Positions 34,901-44,451 of a stretch of 64,000 nucleotides of DNA are shown piece by piece. Under the pieces are notes generated by a model. It saw only the letters and a list, made by a program, of their open reading frames with translations. It had not been told where the DNA came from and did no database searches. Source of the stretch: Euglena gracilis (Eukaryota; Euglenida; Euglenophyceae; Euglenales). The stretch covers positions 29,456,667-29,520,666 of the forward strand of contig CP154956.1 in the NCBI GenBank assembly GCA_039621445.1, in the 5' to 3' direction. Both the position numbers and the translations under genes were made by a program. Within the stretch, counting starts at the first letter, position 1. Each line of letters opens with the position of its first letter.

Positions 34901-37900
34901 GGGGGGGGGGGTGGATTCAATTCAAGTGGTATTTTGTCAAACACACAAAAGATGACATTCTGCATTTTCAATTAATTTTTTCGCGGTGTAATTCCTCGCC
35001 ACAATTTTTGGTGGGAGGTGGAGGTGGGGAGTCAAAAAGTAACTTGCCTTGCAAGGGAACATGACCCTTCAAATGGATTTCGAATGGTGGATTAATGCAG
35101 CTGGGGCCATTGGATGCCATTGGGTCCCATGAGTTTTTTTTTGGTTAGCATTTGTTTACGAACCCGGATTGTAACCAATAGCGGCGAAGACCACCCGTGA
35201 ACTTCACCGGTGAACTTCACCGGTGAAGTTCACCAATGGGTTAGGCAGAGGGGGGGAGGGGGGTCCGGGACCCCCCCGGTGAAGTTTCAAACAGTGAACT
35301 TCATTATAGGGGGGGGGTCAAAATGACCAAAGTCTACTGCCTGTCTCCTGGGGGCAATGCCGCTGGTGAAGCTGCGCTACCACGTCATGCATGAAAAATG
35401 ACTTCCTTCCAAAAAGCCATCGCCTCGCGCCTTTGCTGACTTTGGGGGGGGTTTCAGGGGGAGGGAAATTTTCGGACCTTGGAAGCATAAGGTAGAACTG
35501 CCAAAATCGGGATGATTTCGGGGGGGGGGGGTTCAGCCACCACCAGTAAATCAATGGCCCGCACTGGACAAAATTGCGGGGTCGTCGCCTGTGATGTTCA
35601 AGTCGTGGGAATCAATTTTTGATCTGCAACTGAAACTTTGGTTGGGGATTCACATTGAGCAAGCACACCAACGAACCCCCCCCCCAAACAACGCAAAAGT
35701 GTTGTACCCATGGGCTGTGCACCCCCCAGGGCGGGATTGAGGTTGAGGTTTGGAAAAAAAACCTCAACCTCAATGTCAACAACCTCAACCTCAACCTCAA
35801 CCTCAATGTCACCTCAATGTCCAAAATTCAAATAATTGAACTCACAAAAAGCATCGATGGGACCATCTCGTCTTGAAAAAACCTTCCTCAAAGGCAAGTT
35901 TGTCAGCTTTTCTGCCAATTTACAACATAAGTGGGTGGAAACAAGTGTGGGTTGGTGATTTAAAACTTGAGATAAGTGACCAACTGCCCAATTTTTGAAA
36001 AAATCCATGTAATTTGCCTCTCTTTGTAACACTTTGTTCAAAGCTTTTTGTTGTTGAATCATTTTCCTTTGGATTTTGGCATTGAGGTGACATTGAGGAA
36101 AGATGGAGGGTGGAAAACCTCAACCTCAACCTCAACCTCAACCTCAACCTCAATACCTCAATCCAGCCTTGTCCCCCCTTGCAATGCACCCAAAAAAACA
36201 TTTCAGGACAGCAAGACAATCGCTTCGGTAATCTCGTGGCTGAACGATATCCGGAGGGGGTAGGTAGCACATCCCAAAAATGGATCTTACTCGTGAGCTG
36301 TAGATATCACCTTCCGATCTTCTGGAGAGCGCTCACAAATGCCTCCACAATGGGAAGGGGAGGCATGTGTATTTCTGCAAGGTTGCCCACAGGCCTCACT
36401 GGTGGAGACAGTGGTCGACCGGATCTCGCCTTCCCCGAACCTGGTTTTCATGGTGAGAAAGCCGGATCCTATCCCAGAACCATATGGAGTAAAATTTGCC
36501 AAAAAAAAGTAAAAAAAACAACCATAATTTGTCATCCCTCTTCCCAAAGTTTGAAATCTTTTTTCACACACGACTAACAACCCCCCCCCCAATTTATTGA
36601 CCTTGTGTTTGGTGATATGAATTATTCTTGGGTTCAGATTGTTTTTAAAATTTGTACTCTGCAAAGCGGAAACCCACTTCAACGCTTTCATTTTCCCTCT
36701 CATTTTCCCCCGTGCCAAATGTTTACGTCTCATTTATTGTGACGCCACTCAGAGAATTAATCACAACGATCGCAAAGATCTTGAGTACATTCAAGGCGAT
36801 GGAATTCAAGAAGACATTTTTTACATTTTTTTCTCAAGTGCTTTCTGTTTCATGTGAGAAAACATTTAAACCTGCATCTGGATGCTGTACACAATGGATC
36901 TAGAGTGGGTCATTTACCGGCCGAGGGTACCCCCCCCCCGGTGAATGTTCATCGGTGAACTTCACCAGGGGGGGGGTCCACAGCCCCGCCTAACCTCCCC
37001 AGGGTAGGCCTTTGGCCTCTTTGTTGTGAACCATCACTCTTTATTTGGGCCTCACCTCCAATTCGGGATCTTTTCCCCGGTTTGTGTGTGTGTGTGCGCG
37101 TGTATTCAATGACGTTGTCGGGACGGGGGGGATAGTTCTGCCAGGTCCTTTTTGGGAAAAATTTGAAGAATAAATTATTGTCCAGACAACACCCACAGCT
37201 CCAACTTCATTTCTCAAATGAATGAAAATAAGAATGAATGGGGGATAATTATTTGGGGGACCAACTGTGAAATTTGGGGGATCAAGCAGTGTCTTCCTTG
37301 CCAATCCCTTGCCTGCTCCGCTGTAGCCTGCACCTCTGCCCCAGCCAGGACAAAAGGCAGTTGGTCCATCGTTATCTTGCCATTCACCGCCATCGAGTCA
37401 AACACTTTACGCAAAAGCTCCAGTGCATACAGAGGAGCATCAGTGCTAAAACAGCACCAATTCGATGCCACAGTTCCACAGCATGCCCTTGTTGAATGCA
37501 TAAATCCCAATTGGTTTCAATTCAAACAGAACCAAAGTAGGGGACAGGTGACAACTGTTTGTGCCGTGTGGAGGTCCAAAAATTCTGTCATTTTTAGAGA
37601 TTTATCGCAATTGCAATATGCCGTGATCTGTTTGCGAATTTGCCCTATCGATATTCAGATCTCTGTCGGAAATGCGTTGGGCATACTTGAGGGGAGGGGT
37701 TGTACACCTCTGGTCCCAGACAACTCATGGCGCAGCTCATCGCCCTGAAATATTTCCGTAGTTTCGGCTACGAGAGGAGGGTTTGGGGTCAGGGTCCCTG
37801 CCAAGGCTGCTTCCATAAAGGTTGGGTGTCAAAACGCTCCATCGCCAGACCTTCAAAAAAAACACTTGGCTCTTGAATGACGGAGTGCAACCTTGAGCTC

Positions 37901-38470
37901 CCCGAACTCTTTGTTTGGCTGGAAATCAGCATTGTCGTCAGGACTTGGGGTGACAGTTAATGAATCAGTCTGGGTGAGGGAGGTAACAATGCTCGACGGA
38001 ACCCTGTCAACCATGAATAAACCTGATAAAAAAAAGAAAAAGGAATTGCAAATTTCGAGCAATTTGGGTTGCTTGCCCAGTACTCAAGCATTTTCACTGA
38101 AGTTTTCTTGAAAGTTTGCAGGCTTCAACAAATGCGGTCCAAGGTCCAACGTGGAGGGGGAGCTTGGCCATTGTATAACAGTTCAAACGACTTTATCTTG
38201 CTGGGCATTTTCCTCCCTCACGATTTGCTCAAGCTTGGTTTGGGTCTCGATCACAACAAGGACCTGTGGTCAATTCATGGTGTGGGGGGTGGGGGGGGTG
38301 GAGGAATTTTTACAAGCCTCATGATCAACAGGTTCTTCCTCTTGTGCCTTGGGAATTTGCATGACCCGCCTCACTGCTCCAAACCCTGTCCATTGTTCCC
38401 ACTTTGGTTTCACGTTCCTCAAATAATCCATGCTGCATTGCAACTTGAAGCCTTCCATGGTTTGCAAAAT
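31838..38470 (-). CDS. Gene C: multi-exon protein, function unknown
   Basis: A dozen minus-strand segments read as natural protein and most have conventional acceptors (pyrimidine tract plus AG). Two also have clear GT donors. They are mostly helical, with a short EF-hand-like segment (FDSMAVNGKITMDQL) and an acidic stretch (PDADDEEAMLDYDQ). The sequence is reminiscent of a helical-repeat scaffold. I do not recognise the family. Start and stop codons are not fixed, phases were not verified across all junctions, and it could be two genes. Confidence 0.55.
32455..32790. repeat. GTTGGGCCCAA-centred repeat
   Basis: Three copies of TGTTGGGCCCAA followed by CTTGACC or similar (near 32,502, 32,707 and 32,752), with TCCTCCTCCT stretches. 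Each core is a 10-bp palindrome. Confidence 0.55.
32868..33046 (-). CDS. Gene C exon: RADAHSIQAIVDQTVDAALL
   Basis: A CTTGTTCCAACAG acceptor is followed by RADAHSIQAIVDQTVDAALL, QSSQQGQPSGLQRLWQWMQQ and a basic KSKERKLRQTAYERHM. The lower border is approximate. Confidence 0.65.
33496..33613 (-). CDS. Gene C exon: acidic/helical, GT-AG bounded
   Basis: A TTTCTGTCAG acceptor and a TGGG/GTGAGC donor bound 118 nt reading SLMSVHEAIDEHLPDADDEE then AMLDYDQVQTLYHQLVQGW. Both splice sites are close to consensus. Confidence 0.75.
34258..34727. mobile_element. TIR element with GATTAATCG sub-repeats
   Basis: The ends AGGGTTGTTTCGATTAATCG and (inverse) TAAGGTTGTGCCAATTAATC form imperfect inverted repeats, each followed by more ATTAATCG units. 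It sits between ACCGGTGG and ACCGGTGA, a possible 8-bp target duplication in a GGTGAACTTCACC array. No transposase. It resembles hAT-type MITEs. Confidence 0.6.
35196..35233. repeat. GGTGAACTTCACC palindrome array
   Basis: Three tandem 13-bp palindromes, one with the half-site reversed. Further copies lie at 34,228-34,252, 34,729-34,745 and 36,952-36,966, and also flank the element at 34.3-34.7 kb. Confidence 0.7.
35325..35440 (-). CDS. Gene C candidate exon
   Basis: The frame ARRWLFGRKSFFMHDVVAQL continues HQRHCPQETGSRLW. There are no strong splice signals. Confidence 0.4.
35876..35976 (-). CDS. Gene C exon between (CCTCAA)n arrays
   Basis: A TTTTTTCAAAAATTGGGCAG acceptor and an AGGAAG/GTTTTT donor enclose VGHLSQVLNHQPTLVSTHLC then CKLAEKLTNLPLRK. 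The exon is flanked on both sides by CCTCAA-type tandem arrays (35,760-35,815 and 36,116-36,160). Confidence 0.65.
36205..36415 (-). CDS. Gene C exons: PLPIVEAFVSALQKIGR and following
   Basis: Two nearby frames look coding: PVGNLAEIHMPPLPIVEAFV SALQKIGR (about 36,322-36,415), then YPLRISFSHEITEAIVLLS (about 36,205-36,262). Both end at stops inside presumed introns. The borders are not resolved. Confidence 0.45.
37334..37445 (-). CDS. Gene C exon: EF-hand-like segment
   Basis: A GGTGCTGTTTTAG acceptor precedes TDAPLYALELLRKVFDSMAV and NGKITMDQLPFVLAGAE. It resembles half an EF-hand (F..M..NGKIT...L), but the loop is degenerate for calcium. The exon could extend to about 37,295. Confidence 0.65.
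37708..37767 (-). CDS. Gene C exon: ETTEIFQGDELRHELSGTR
   Basis: A CTCCTCTCGTAG acceptor and an AGAG/GTGTAC donor bound 60 nt of open frame. Confidence 0.6.
37892..38022 (-). CDS. Gene C exon with textbook acceptor
   Basis: TTTTTCTTTTTTTTATCAG precedes LFMVDRVPSSIVTSLTQTDS and LTVTPSPDDNADFQPNKEFG. A CTCAAG/GTTGCA donor is plausible. This is the best conventional acceptor in the window. Confidence 0.7.
38196..38263 (-). CDS. Gene C exon: helical segment
   Basis: A GACCACAG acceptor precedes VLVVIETQTKLEQIVREENA then QQDK. A stop follows soon after, so the exon ends near GTCGTT. Confidence 0.6.
38318..38464 (-). CDS. Gene C exon: MEGFKLQCSMDYLRNVKPKW
   Basis: The natural frame QTMEGFKLQCSMDYLRNVKP continues KWEQWTGFGAVRRVMQIPKA and QEEEPVDHEACKN. 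Borders are approximate. The ATG could be the start codon, but no spliced-leader AG lies just before it. Confidence 0.6.
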
Positions 38471-38889
38471 GTTGGTTGGTGGTGAAATATACTTGAGATC
38501 TATTAGTGGTGATACTCCTTTTATCCCATGTCAACCCTCCCCTAATAATAAACTTTTTGGGTCAATTTTTGACTTCGAAATTTTTGCCCAAATAATAAAC
38601 CCCCCTCCAAATAATAAACTGGGGGGGTTATTATTTGGGGGGGCACATAAAATTATTTCAAAAATCTGCAATTTTCAAAAACCAAACTTCGTTGTTCTTC
38701 TTTTGGTATTGCTCCAATGCAGCCTTGACTATCCAAAAGTTGGGGGGAATGTTCTGATTCTTTCATTTCTGATTTTGATTTTGAAATCTTTCTCTTTCAA
38801 AACAGGAGTCATTTTGGGCCGGGTGTTTGTGTCTGTTTGTTTGGGTGGTGTTGCAGATGGAAGCCCTGGGCAGGGCGCATGGCGGTAGA

Positions 38890-39360
38890 CTGGGGGGGGG
38901 GGGTAGTGGGTAGTCAGCCGACTAATGGTCGGTAGCTAGTCGGCGAGACGGGGTGGGGGGGGGGGTAGTGGGTAGTAGGCCGACTAGTCGGCCGACTACC
39001 CACTCTTATGTACTAACGGGTCAGTACCGCCGGCTTTTAAGCCCCCCCCCATGAATAAAATCCCATGCAAACTACCGGAGGGATGAAAATACCGCTCGGT
39101 AGCAATACCAAATGGATTAATACCGCTCTTTAATAAAACCTGCCAGACACCTGATCGTTACGCTGTGAGGCAGAAAAAACTCACTCCGCGACCCAGATTA
39201 ATTTTTGCCTGATCCTAATTCTGGTCGCCGTGCCAGAAAAATGCCCAGATCGCCAGTTACGGAAACTCGCCCAGCGAGCGGTATTAATCCATTCGGTAAT
39301 TAATGCTGCGCGGTATTTTCATCCCTCCGGTAGTCGGTGGCTAGTCGGTGGTCATAAAAA
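38890..39360. mobile_element. Long-TIR element (core 39,072-39,333)
   Basis: CTACCGGAGGGATGAAAATA at 39,072 is mirrored at 39,333. The arms are about 58 bp, with the first 24 bp perfect and a second conserved block AATGGATTAATACCGCTC. The flanks hold repeated TAGTCGG/CCGACTA words. No ORF is found and the target duplication is not clear. Confidence 0.75.
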
Positions 39361-39944
39361 TGGCCTGTGGCGGGCCCAAATCCCCCGGAAATGGTCTGGA
39401 TGGGTCCAAATAGGTGTCTTACACCTACATAAACACCCCCAGATGGAAATCTTTGGTCGGTGGGGGTCGGTGGGCCCCCACCAACCCTCCCCCCCCCCAC
39501 CCGCCTATGCCAAAGTGAGCCACAAAAACGACTTAGCCCCCCTTAGTATGTTGCCAATATAGAAGGGATTTGTTATTTGAGGCTTGGATGGGGGTGGAGG
39601 GGGGAGTTTTCTGCCCTTCGTAATGCAGAATGCTTGCATTTCTAAAGGATTTTCATGTAATCCCTGTTTCATCATTGGTTTTTTACCCCTCCGGAGCCCC
39701 ATCAAGGCTAAGTCCTTTTTGTGCAAAATTTTGACAGAGCCGGGGGACCTATCTCGGGCCCGGAGCGGAATAATGTTTTCCCCTTCATCTCAATGCTGCG
39801 GATATTCTGTGGCTATCCAACGATCCGCCGGGCATCCTCTGGCGTTGCTGCATTTAACCCAAATTGACCCTACGACAGAAATTGGCGGCATTCACGGAGC
39901 GTAGGCGGGACATCGCGGTGGAAAATTTCATGGCTCAAGGGTTG

Positions 39945-40085
39945 GGCCGCATTTCCGACGGAGTTAGGCAGAATTTAGGTCGAACTTGGGTGAAATTCAC
40001 TCGACATTGTGACCCAGAAATTTGGACCCTAACTTCCGGAATTGTTCCGGAAAAGTGCAAATTTTCGGCTCGCCAATCCAAACTA
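39945..40085. repeat. Repeat shared with 50,440-50,575
   Basis: Both places share GAGTTAGGCAGAATTTAGGT, then TTCGG-CTCGCCAATCC-like endings at the same spacing. The second copy ends in CCTAACCCTAACCCTA. An open frame here is a by-product. Confidence 0.6.
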
Positions 40086-40699
40086 ACTTTCGACCCCGGG
40101 GGGCCCTGCGGGGGGTACGTGGGCGGTTGGGCGAGCGGCGTTGGGAGGCAGGTCGGGACCCAAAATTTTCAAAAAAATTTCGTTTGAAAACACCTTTTTT
40201 CACTACAGAGCATCAAAAAAAGGTGTTTTTGAGCAAAAAAAATCCAACCCAAACCCCCCCAATGCCCCCGTGGCTGGGGCCCGCCCCCCTGGCCGGTGCA
40301 CTTAGCCATTTTTGGGTCAAAAAGTCGAAAAATTGGAATTTTTTGACTTTTTTTGCCCAAAACAATTGACCTTGCTACCCCATGCCCAAAGCAGTCGAGC
40401 AGAAACGGGGTAAGGTGCCAACCTCGTTTCGAACAGGTGGCGTCATATTTGCGGTGTGTTGTCAGCTTCTTGTTTTCCTTGCCAAATCGGAAGTTGTGCA
40501 GCGCGGCTCAGAGGGTTGCTTGGGGGGGGTGTGACGGATGGTGACGTCGATGGCGACCGGACCCTCGCTGTCAAGGCGAGGGATGAAGATACCGCCAGGG
40601 TGGGAATTGTCATCAGCCCGTTGTTCTTTGCGGTGAGGAAGTCTTGGACCGCTGCTGGATGTCGCTTGTAAAGGGTGTTGAATTTGCAACATACCATGC

Positions 40700-40845
40700 C
40701 CCCCCCCCCCCATATAAGACCCCCCTCGGGAGCCAAAATCCTGGGGGGGGTCTTATATGGGGGGGGTCTTATATGGGGGGGTCGGTCCCGGCCAAAGGGC
40801 CGGCCAGGGGGGTCTTATATGGGGGGGGGGTCTTACATGGGGGGC
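40700..40845. repeat. GGGGGGTCTTATATGGGGGG tandem/inverted array
   Basis: One inverted copy (CCCCATATAAGACCCCCC) is followed by four direct copies separated by 0-40 bp. This is a compact unit of ATATAAGAC between homopolymers. Confidence 0.75.
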
Positions 40846-40889
40846 CAGAAACATCCAATGTTCCTTGGCATTTCGGGCAGAGTGTCTTC

Positions 40890-41429
40890 CTAGACAAAGC
40901 ACCCTCTGTGAGCGGCATATGCCAATGTCCAACGCAAAAGGCAACCAAATTCAGCAGACGGCAACAAACTGCGGGTGCCCGTGCTTGGGGTGGCAGCATC
41001 CCAAGCCATGCAGATGACATTGGCTGGCAAATCGGACTTGGTCGGTGGGGGGCAAGTCCTTGCTAGAACTGTTTGCCGTGCCGTGGAAAACTGTCCATTC
41101 CACCACTTTTGGGAGGTGTGAGGACTTTGCGCATCTTTCAATAGTGACAGGTCGTCGACCCATTGCACCAGTGGTGCAACGTTACCAGGATGTCCGATGC
41201 TTCTGGAGGCACACCAAAGTGCCTGAGGGGGCCCTGGAGAACGCCGAAGGAATACCAAGTGTTTCGGGACACGGATGTATTCCACTGCCAGCAATCCGAG
41301 CTCGTTGACGAATGTGAATGTGTCCTCCTGGATCAGAGATGCCGAGTCACCGAGCCGGATGGGGAGATATATTTGTTCCCATTGTTCGGGGGAGCAAGCA
41401 ATGTCGGAGGGTCGTACGGAAGGCTGCAC
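40890..41429 (-). pseudogene. Possible decayed reverse-transcriptase fragment
   Basis: A 179-codon open frame has LVQWVDDLSLLKDAQ, like the (Y/F)xDD active-site strand of retroelement reverse transcriptases. About 45 residues on, KSDLPANVICMAWD is like the following KS.L.....FLG..D strand. The upstream part does not show a clean finger/palm sequence, and no LTR, RNase H or integrase is seen. It is likely an old fragment lying head-to-head with GCSH. The evidence is weak. Confidence 0.3.
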
Positions 41430-41667
41430 ATTCTGGGCCGGCCATGAAAGAGGCTGTTTCTTGCGTGATTCGTCGCGTTGGAAGTTGATTCCTTATTTCT
41501 GATTTCGTAGGGGTGGATCTCATCATTTTGTCCTGCTGTGTTTCATTTTGGAAAGGTTTGAAAAATAATTTTTTGGTTTTAGATCTCAAATGGAAAAAAT
41601 ATTGATTTAATTGTTTCACGATATTTCACGAATGACATTCAAACCTCCCGCTTAAGCAAACTCTGTT

Positions 41668-41685
41668 TTTTTTTTTGGTTCGCAG
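41668..41685 (+). promoter_or_regulatory. Probable spliced-leader trans-splice acceptor
   Basis: A T-run followed by GGTTCGCAG ends five bases before the H-protein ATG. A pyrimidine tract plus AG placed directly before an intronless ORF is the expected addition site for the euglenozoan spliced leader. Confidence 0.7.
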
Positions 41686-41690
41686 CAACC

Positions 41691-42143
41691 ATGTTGTGTA
41701 ACTCTGTTCGGGTCGCTGTTCGGTCTGCATCTATCCGATTCCTGAGCACGACCCAATTACGGCTCGCACCGGTTTATTATGCTAAAACACATGAATGGGT
41801 GGACATCCAGGGTGACAAGGCGACACTTGGGATCAGTGACTTCGCGCAGAAGGAACTGGGTGATGTCGTATTCGTTGATCTTCCTGAAGTCGGTGCAAAA
41901 TTAGAGGCAGGAGCAGCATTTGGCGCCGTGGAGTCCGTCAAGGTTACGGATGAAATTTACACTCCAGTCTCAGGAACTGTTGAAGAGGTCAACACCGCCC
42001 TTGCAGACCAACCAGAGCTGGTGAACAAGGAAGCTGAAAAGGGTGGTTGGATGGTGAAGCTCTCTGGTGTTCCAAACGCCATTCCTGAAGGACTCATGGA
42101 TAAAGCTGCATATGACAAGTACTGTGAAGAATCTCACCACTGA
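41691..42143 (+). CDS. GCSH: Glycine cleavage system H protein, mitochondrial
   Basis: This 150-residue protein carries the lipoamide arm that shuttles the aminomethyl group between P, T and L proteins of the mitochondrial glycine decarboxylase complex. Residues 1-25 (MLCNSVRVAVRSASIRFLST...) are basic, hydroxylated and lack acids, so a mitochondrial transit peptide. The mature part starts YYAKTHEWVDIQGDKATLGI, then DFAQKELGDVVFVDLPEVG. The lipoylated Lys is K84 in GAVESVKVTDEIYTPVSG. The length is normal for the family and nothing is missing. It has no introns, unlike its neighbours, and an apparent trans-splice acceptor just upstream. An AATAAA lies about 570 nt downstream. The identification is secure. 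Confidence 0.98.
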   Translation: MLCNSVRVAVRSASIRFLSTTQLRLAPVYYAKTHEWVDIQGDKATLGISDFAQKELGDVVFVDLPEVGAKLEAGAAFGAVESVKVTDEIYTPVSGTVEEVNTALADQPELVNKEAEKGGWMVKLSGVPNAIPEGLMDKAAYDKYCEESHH

Positions 42144-42528
42144 GTCCTTCACAACCAACAAATCTTGCAGTTTGCCCTTTTTTTTAAGAATTCAATTCCA
42201 AAACACTTCCACATTCGGCAAATGGACTTCATTTTTAGGAATCAAATCTTCCAAAAATCAAGCAATCAATCAATCAAATCCTTCCAACTCACAACAGCCG
42301 TTTTTTGAATGAAAAAAGTTTTCCCCTAACACCTGAAAAATGGCCATATTTTTTGTTTTTTTGTTTTTGAAAACAAGCCTGCAAGACCAGTTGTTTTTGA
42401 TGTGCGTTGTGGTGCGACATTTTGAACCTGACCTCACCCTAACTCAACTTTCAACAGCGGTTTGACTGCCTCGACCGCACACTTCGTCCACCACTCTCGG
42501 ATGTTCTGAAACTTTGGTGCTTCTTCCC

Positions 42529-42675
42529 ATTATTATTGTTATTGTTATTGTTATTCTTATTCTTATTCTAATTTTTATTCTTATCATTATTATGATCATT
42601 ATTATTATTATTATTATTATCATTATTATTATTATTATTATTTATTAATTATTGTTATTGTTATTATTATTATTA
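42529..42675. repeat. (ATT/GTT)n microsatellite 3' of GCSH
   Basis: Imperfect trinucleotide repeat, about 45 units, probably within or just past the GCSH 3' UTR. Confidence 0.9.
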
Positions 42676-42709
42676 ATGGGAAAACTTTCACCTGATAATT
42701 CGCGAAGCC

Positions 42710-42715
42710 AATAAA
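42710..42715 (+). terminator. Possible poly(A) signal of GCSH
   Basis: AATAAA about 570 nt after the stop. Polyadenylation signals are not well conserved in euglenids, so this is only a candidate. Confidence 0.25.
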
Positions 42716-42719
42716 ATCA

Positions 42720-44325
42720 CATATTGGTTTTCATTTGAATTGACCCCCCTCTTTTGTGTCATGCAAATTTTTCTTGTGGCACTGTCAGTACGATTGAATT
42801 GAACGGCATCAATTCCTTAAATGCAAAAACAGGTCTAGTGAAAAGTGCCAAAAGGAAATTTTTCGGTCCCCCTGCAAATCGAGGAAACAGGGTTAGATGG
42901 CAGCCTTTTTCCAGCCGTTTTCGGGGTGATGTTTTCAGAATTTCCTGGAAATGAAGCAGAATCGAAGGAAATTTACGAAAACCTGGATTTTAGTCCTGGG
43001 CTGGAAAAGCTGCTGGCTCGCTCGGAGGGCTTCGGGAGGTGCAAAGTTATCTTGAACTGCGACCCGGCCGAAAGGCCAAAAGGTAAAAACTTTTGGCGGT
43101 CCGACTGTAAAACAAAAACTCGGCGGCGCCGTTTTTTAGCGCCAACCTTATACCCTTCATTGGCCCCTCGCCAAAAATTTGGCTGTTGTTTTAAAAGGAA
43201 GGGTCGAAGCGAGGAAATTGGGTCGAAAAGTGGCTGCCAGGGCAAATTTGAGATCAAAACGTTGATTTTTTGGAAATTTTTGCGATGTTCATTTTCCCCC
43301 AAACATTGCGACCCCGACCCCCAACTCTCAAGCGCGTGACCCCCAGGTTTGGGTGGAGGTGGGAAGACATTTTCCAGCCAGCCGAACCCAGCTCCCTCGT
43401 TCAGGAAAAAAAAACGCCCCAGGGGAGGCCCTTCGGCGTCTTTTTAAACCAGGCCCAGGAAGGGGTTTTGGCATGAATCGCCAAAAATTTTCTTGCCCGG
43501 CCCGTTTTTTTTTGTGTCCCTGAAAGGTGGAGGGACCCCCTGTTCAGGAAAAGAACGCTCGACACGCTGTCGTTTCTTTATGGGAAACTGGTCCGTGGGA
43601 TTCTCAAAGAATTCCGACCGGCAAGCGCCGAGCCCACCGCCCTCCTTAAGTGGTGCAGGCCATCGAAATAAAAAATTTACCTGACGGTAGGTCTTTTTTT
43701 AAAGGGGGAAATCCTTCGGAGACCGGGACCTCCCCACTTGGTAGTTTTTCGGGGGCGAAGAGTCCATTGGGGGTCTTGAAAAGAAGCCTCCCCCCCCCAA
43801 AAAAAATTGCGCCCTTAGCTTGCCCAGTTTTGGGTTGCCGTTTGGGGCAGCTGGCCCGCCTCTGGGCACGAAGTTCCCACTTGCCACCACGTCGAAAACC
43901 CGCGGGGGCTGGGGAGGACTTTTCAAAAGTGGTCTGCTGAACTCCGCACTTCGAGATGGCGAGGTGCACCGCCTTTTGAATGGGCAAGTCGACTCCCAGA
44001 AGGACAATCCCCCCCAGAAAAAACCGCTCAGCTGCAACAAAGAAATTTTTCCTCACTTCTCTGGACCTTCTTTGCGCGAATGCCTTTAAAAAAAAAAAGC
44101 AAAACACACTTCCATCCACAACTACACAACCCCGCCCCCGAAAAAAAAATAAAGCAAAGAACACCCAATTTCAACCAGATTAAACCCTTGACTACTCCGA
44201 AACTGCTGAAACAGAGCATACCACGCGATGGTCGCAACTGCTTGTGGGTTCCAATCTTCCTTTCGCAGTGCGATTGTCAAATAAAATGGCAATTCACCAA
44301 GTGACAATGGGTTCGACCGCCCCTT
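42720..44325. other. Intergenic region between convergent GCSH and gene B
   Basis: A plus-strand 164-codon frame (42,845-43,339) with no motif is present, together with C/G-run blocks. I see no verifiable exon. Confidence 0.4.
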
Positions 44326-44330
44326 TGCGG

Positions 44331-44451
44331 TCAGTGAGGGAACCAGCTCATGAACGTGCCCAGAATCATCAGTCCAGCCATAAAATGCCAAGTCCCAAAG
44401 AAATAGAACAAGAAGACCAACACCCCTTGCAATGGATACGAAGCCATCCAC
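44331..44451 (-). CDS. Gene B last exon: hydrophobic C-terminus and stop
   Basis: A CCTTCCATTTCTAG acceptor precedes [20 protein letters not shown] and [19 protein letters not shown], then TGA. Two closely spaced hydrophobic helices suggest a membrane hairpin or tail anchor. Confidence 0.85.

Noticed and set aside
42845-43339. 164-codon plus-strand frame downstream of GCSH.
   Set aside because: No recognisable domain, no supporting splice or leader-addition signal, and a composition like the neighbouring non-coding DNA.
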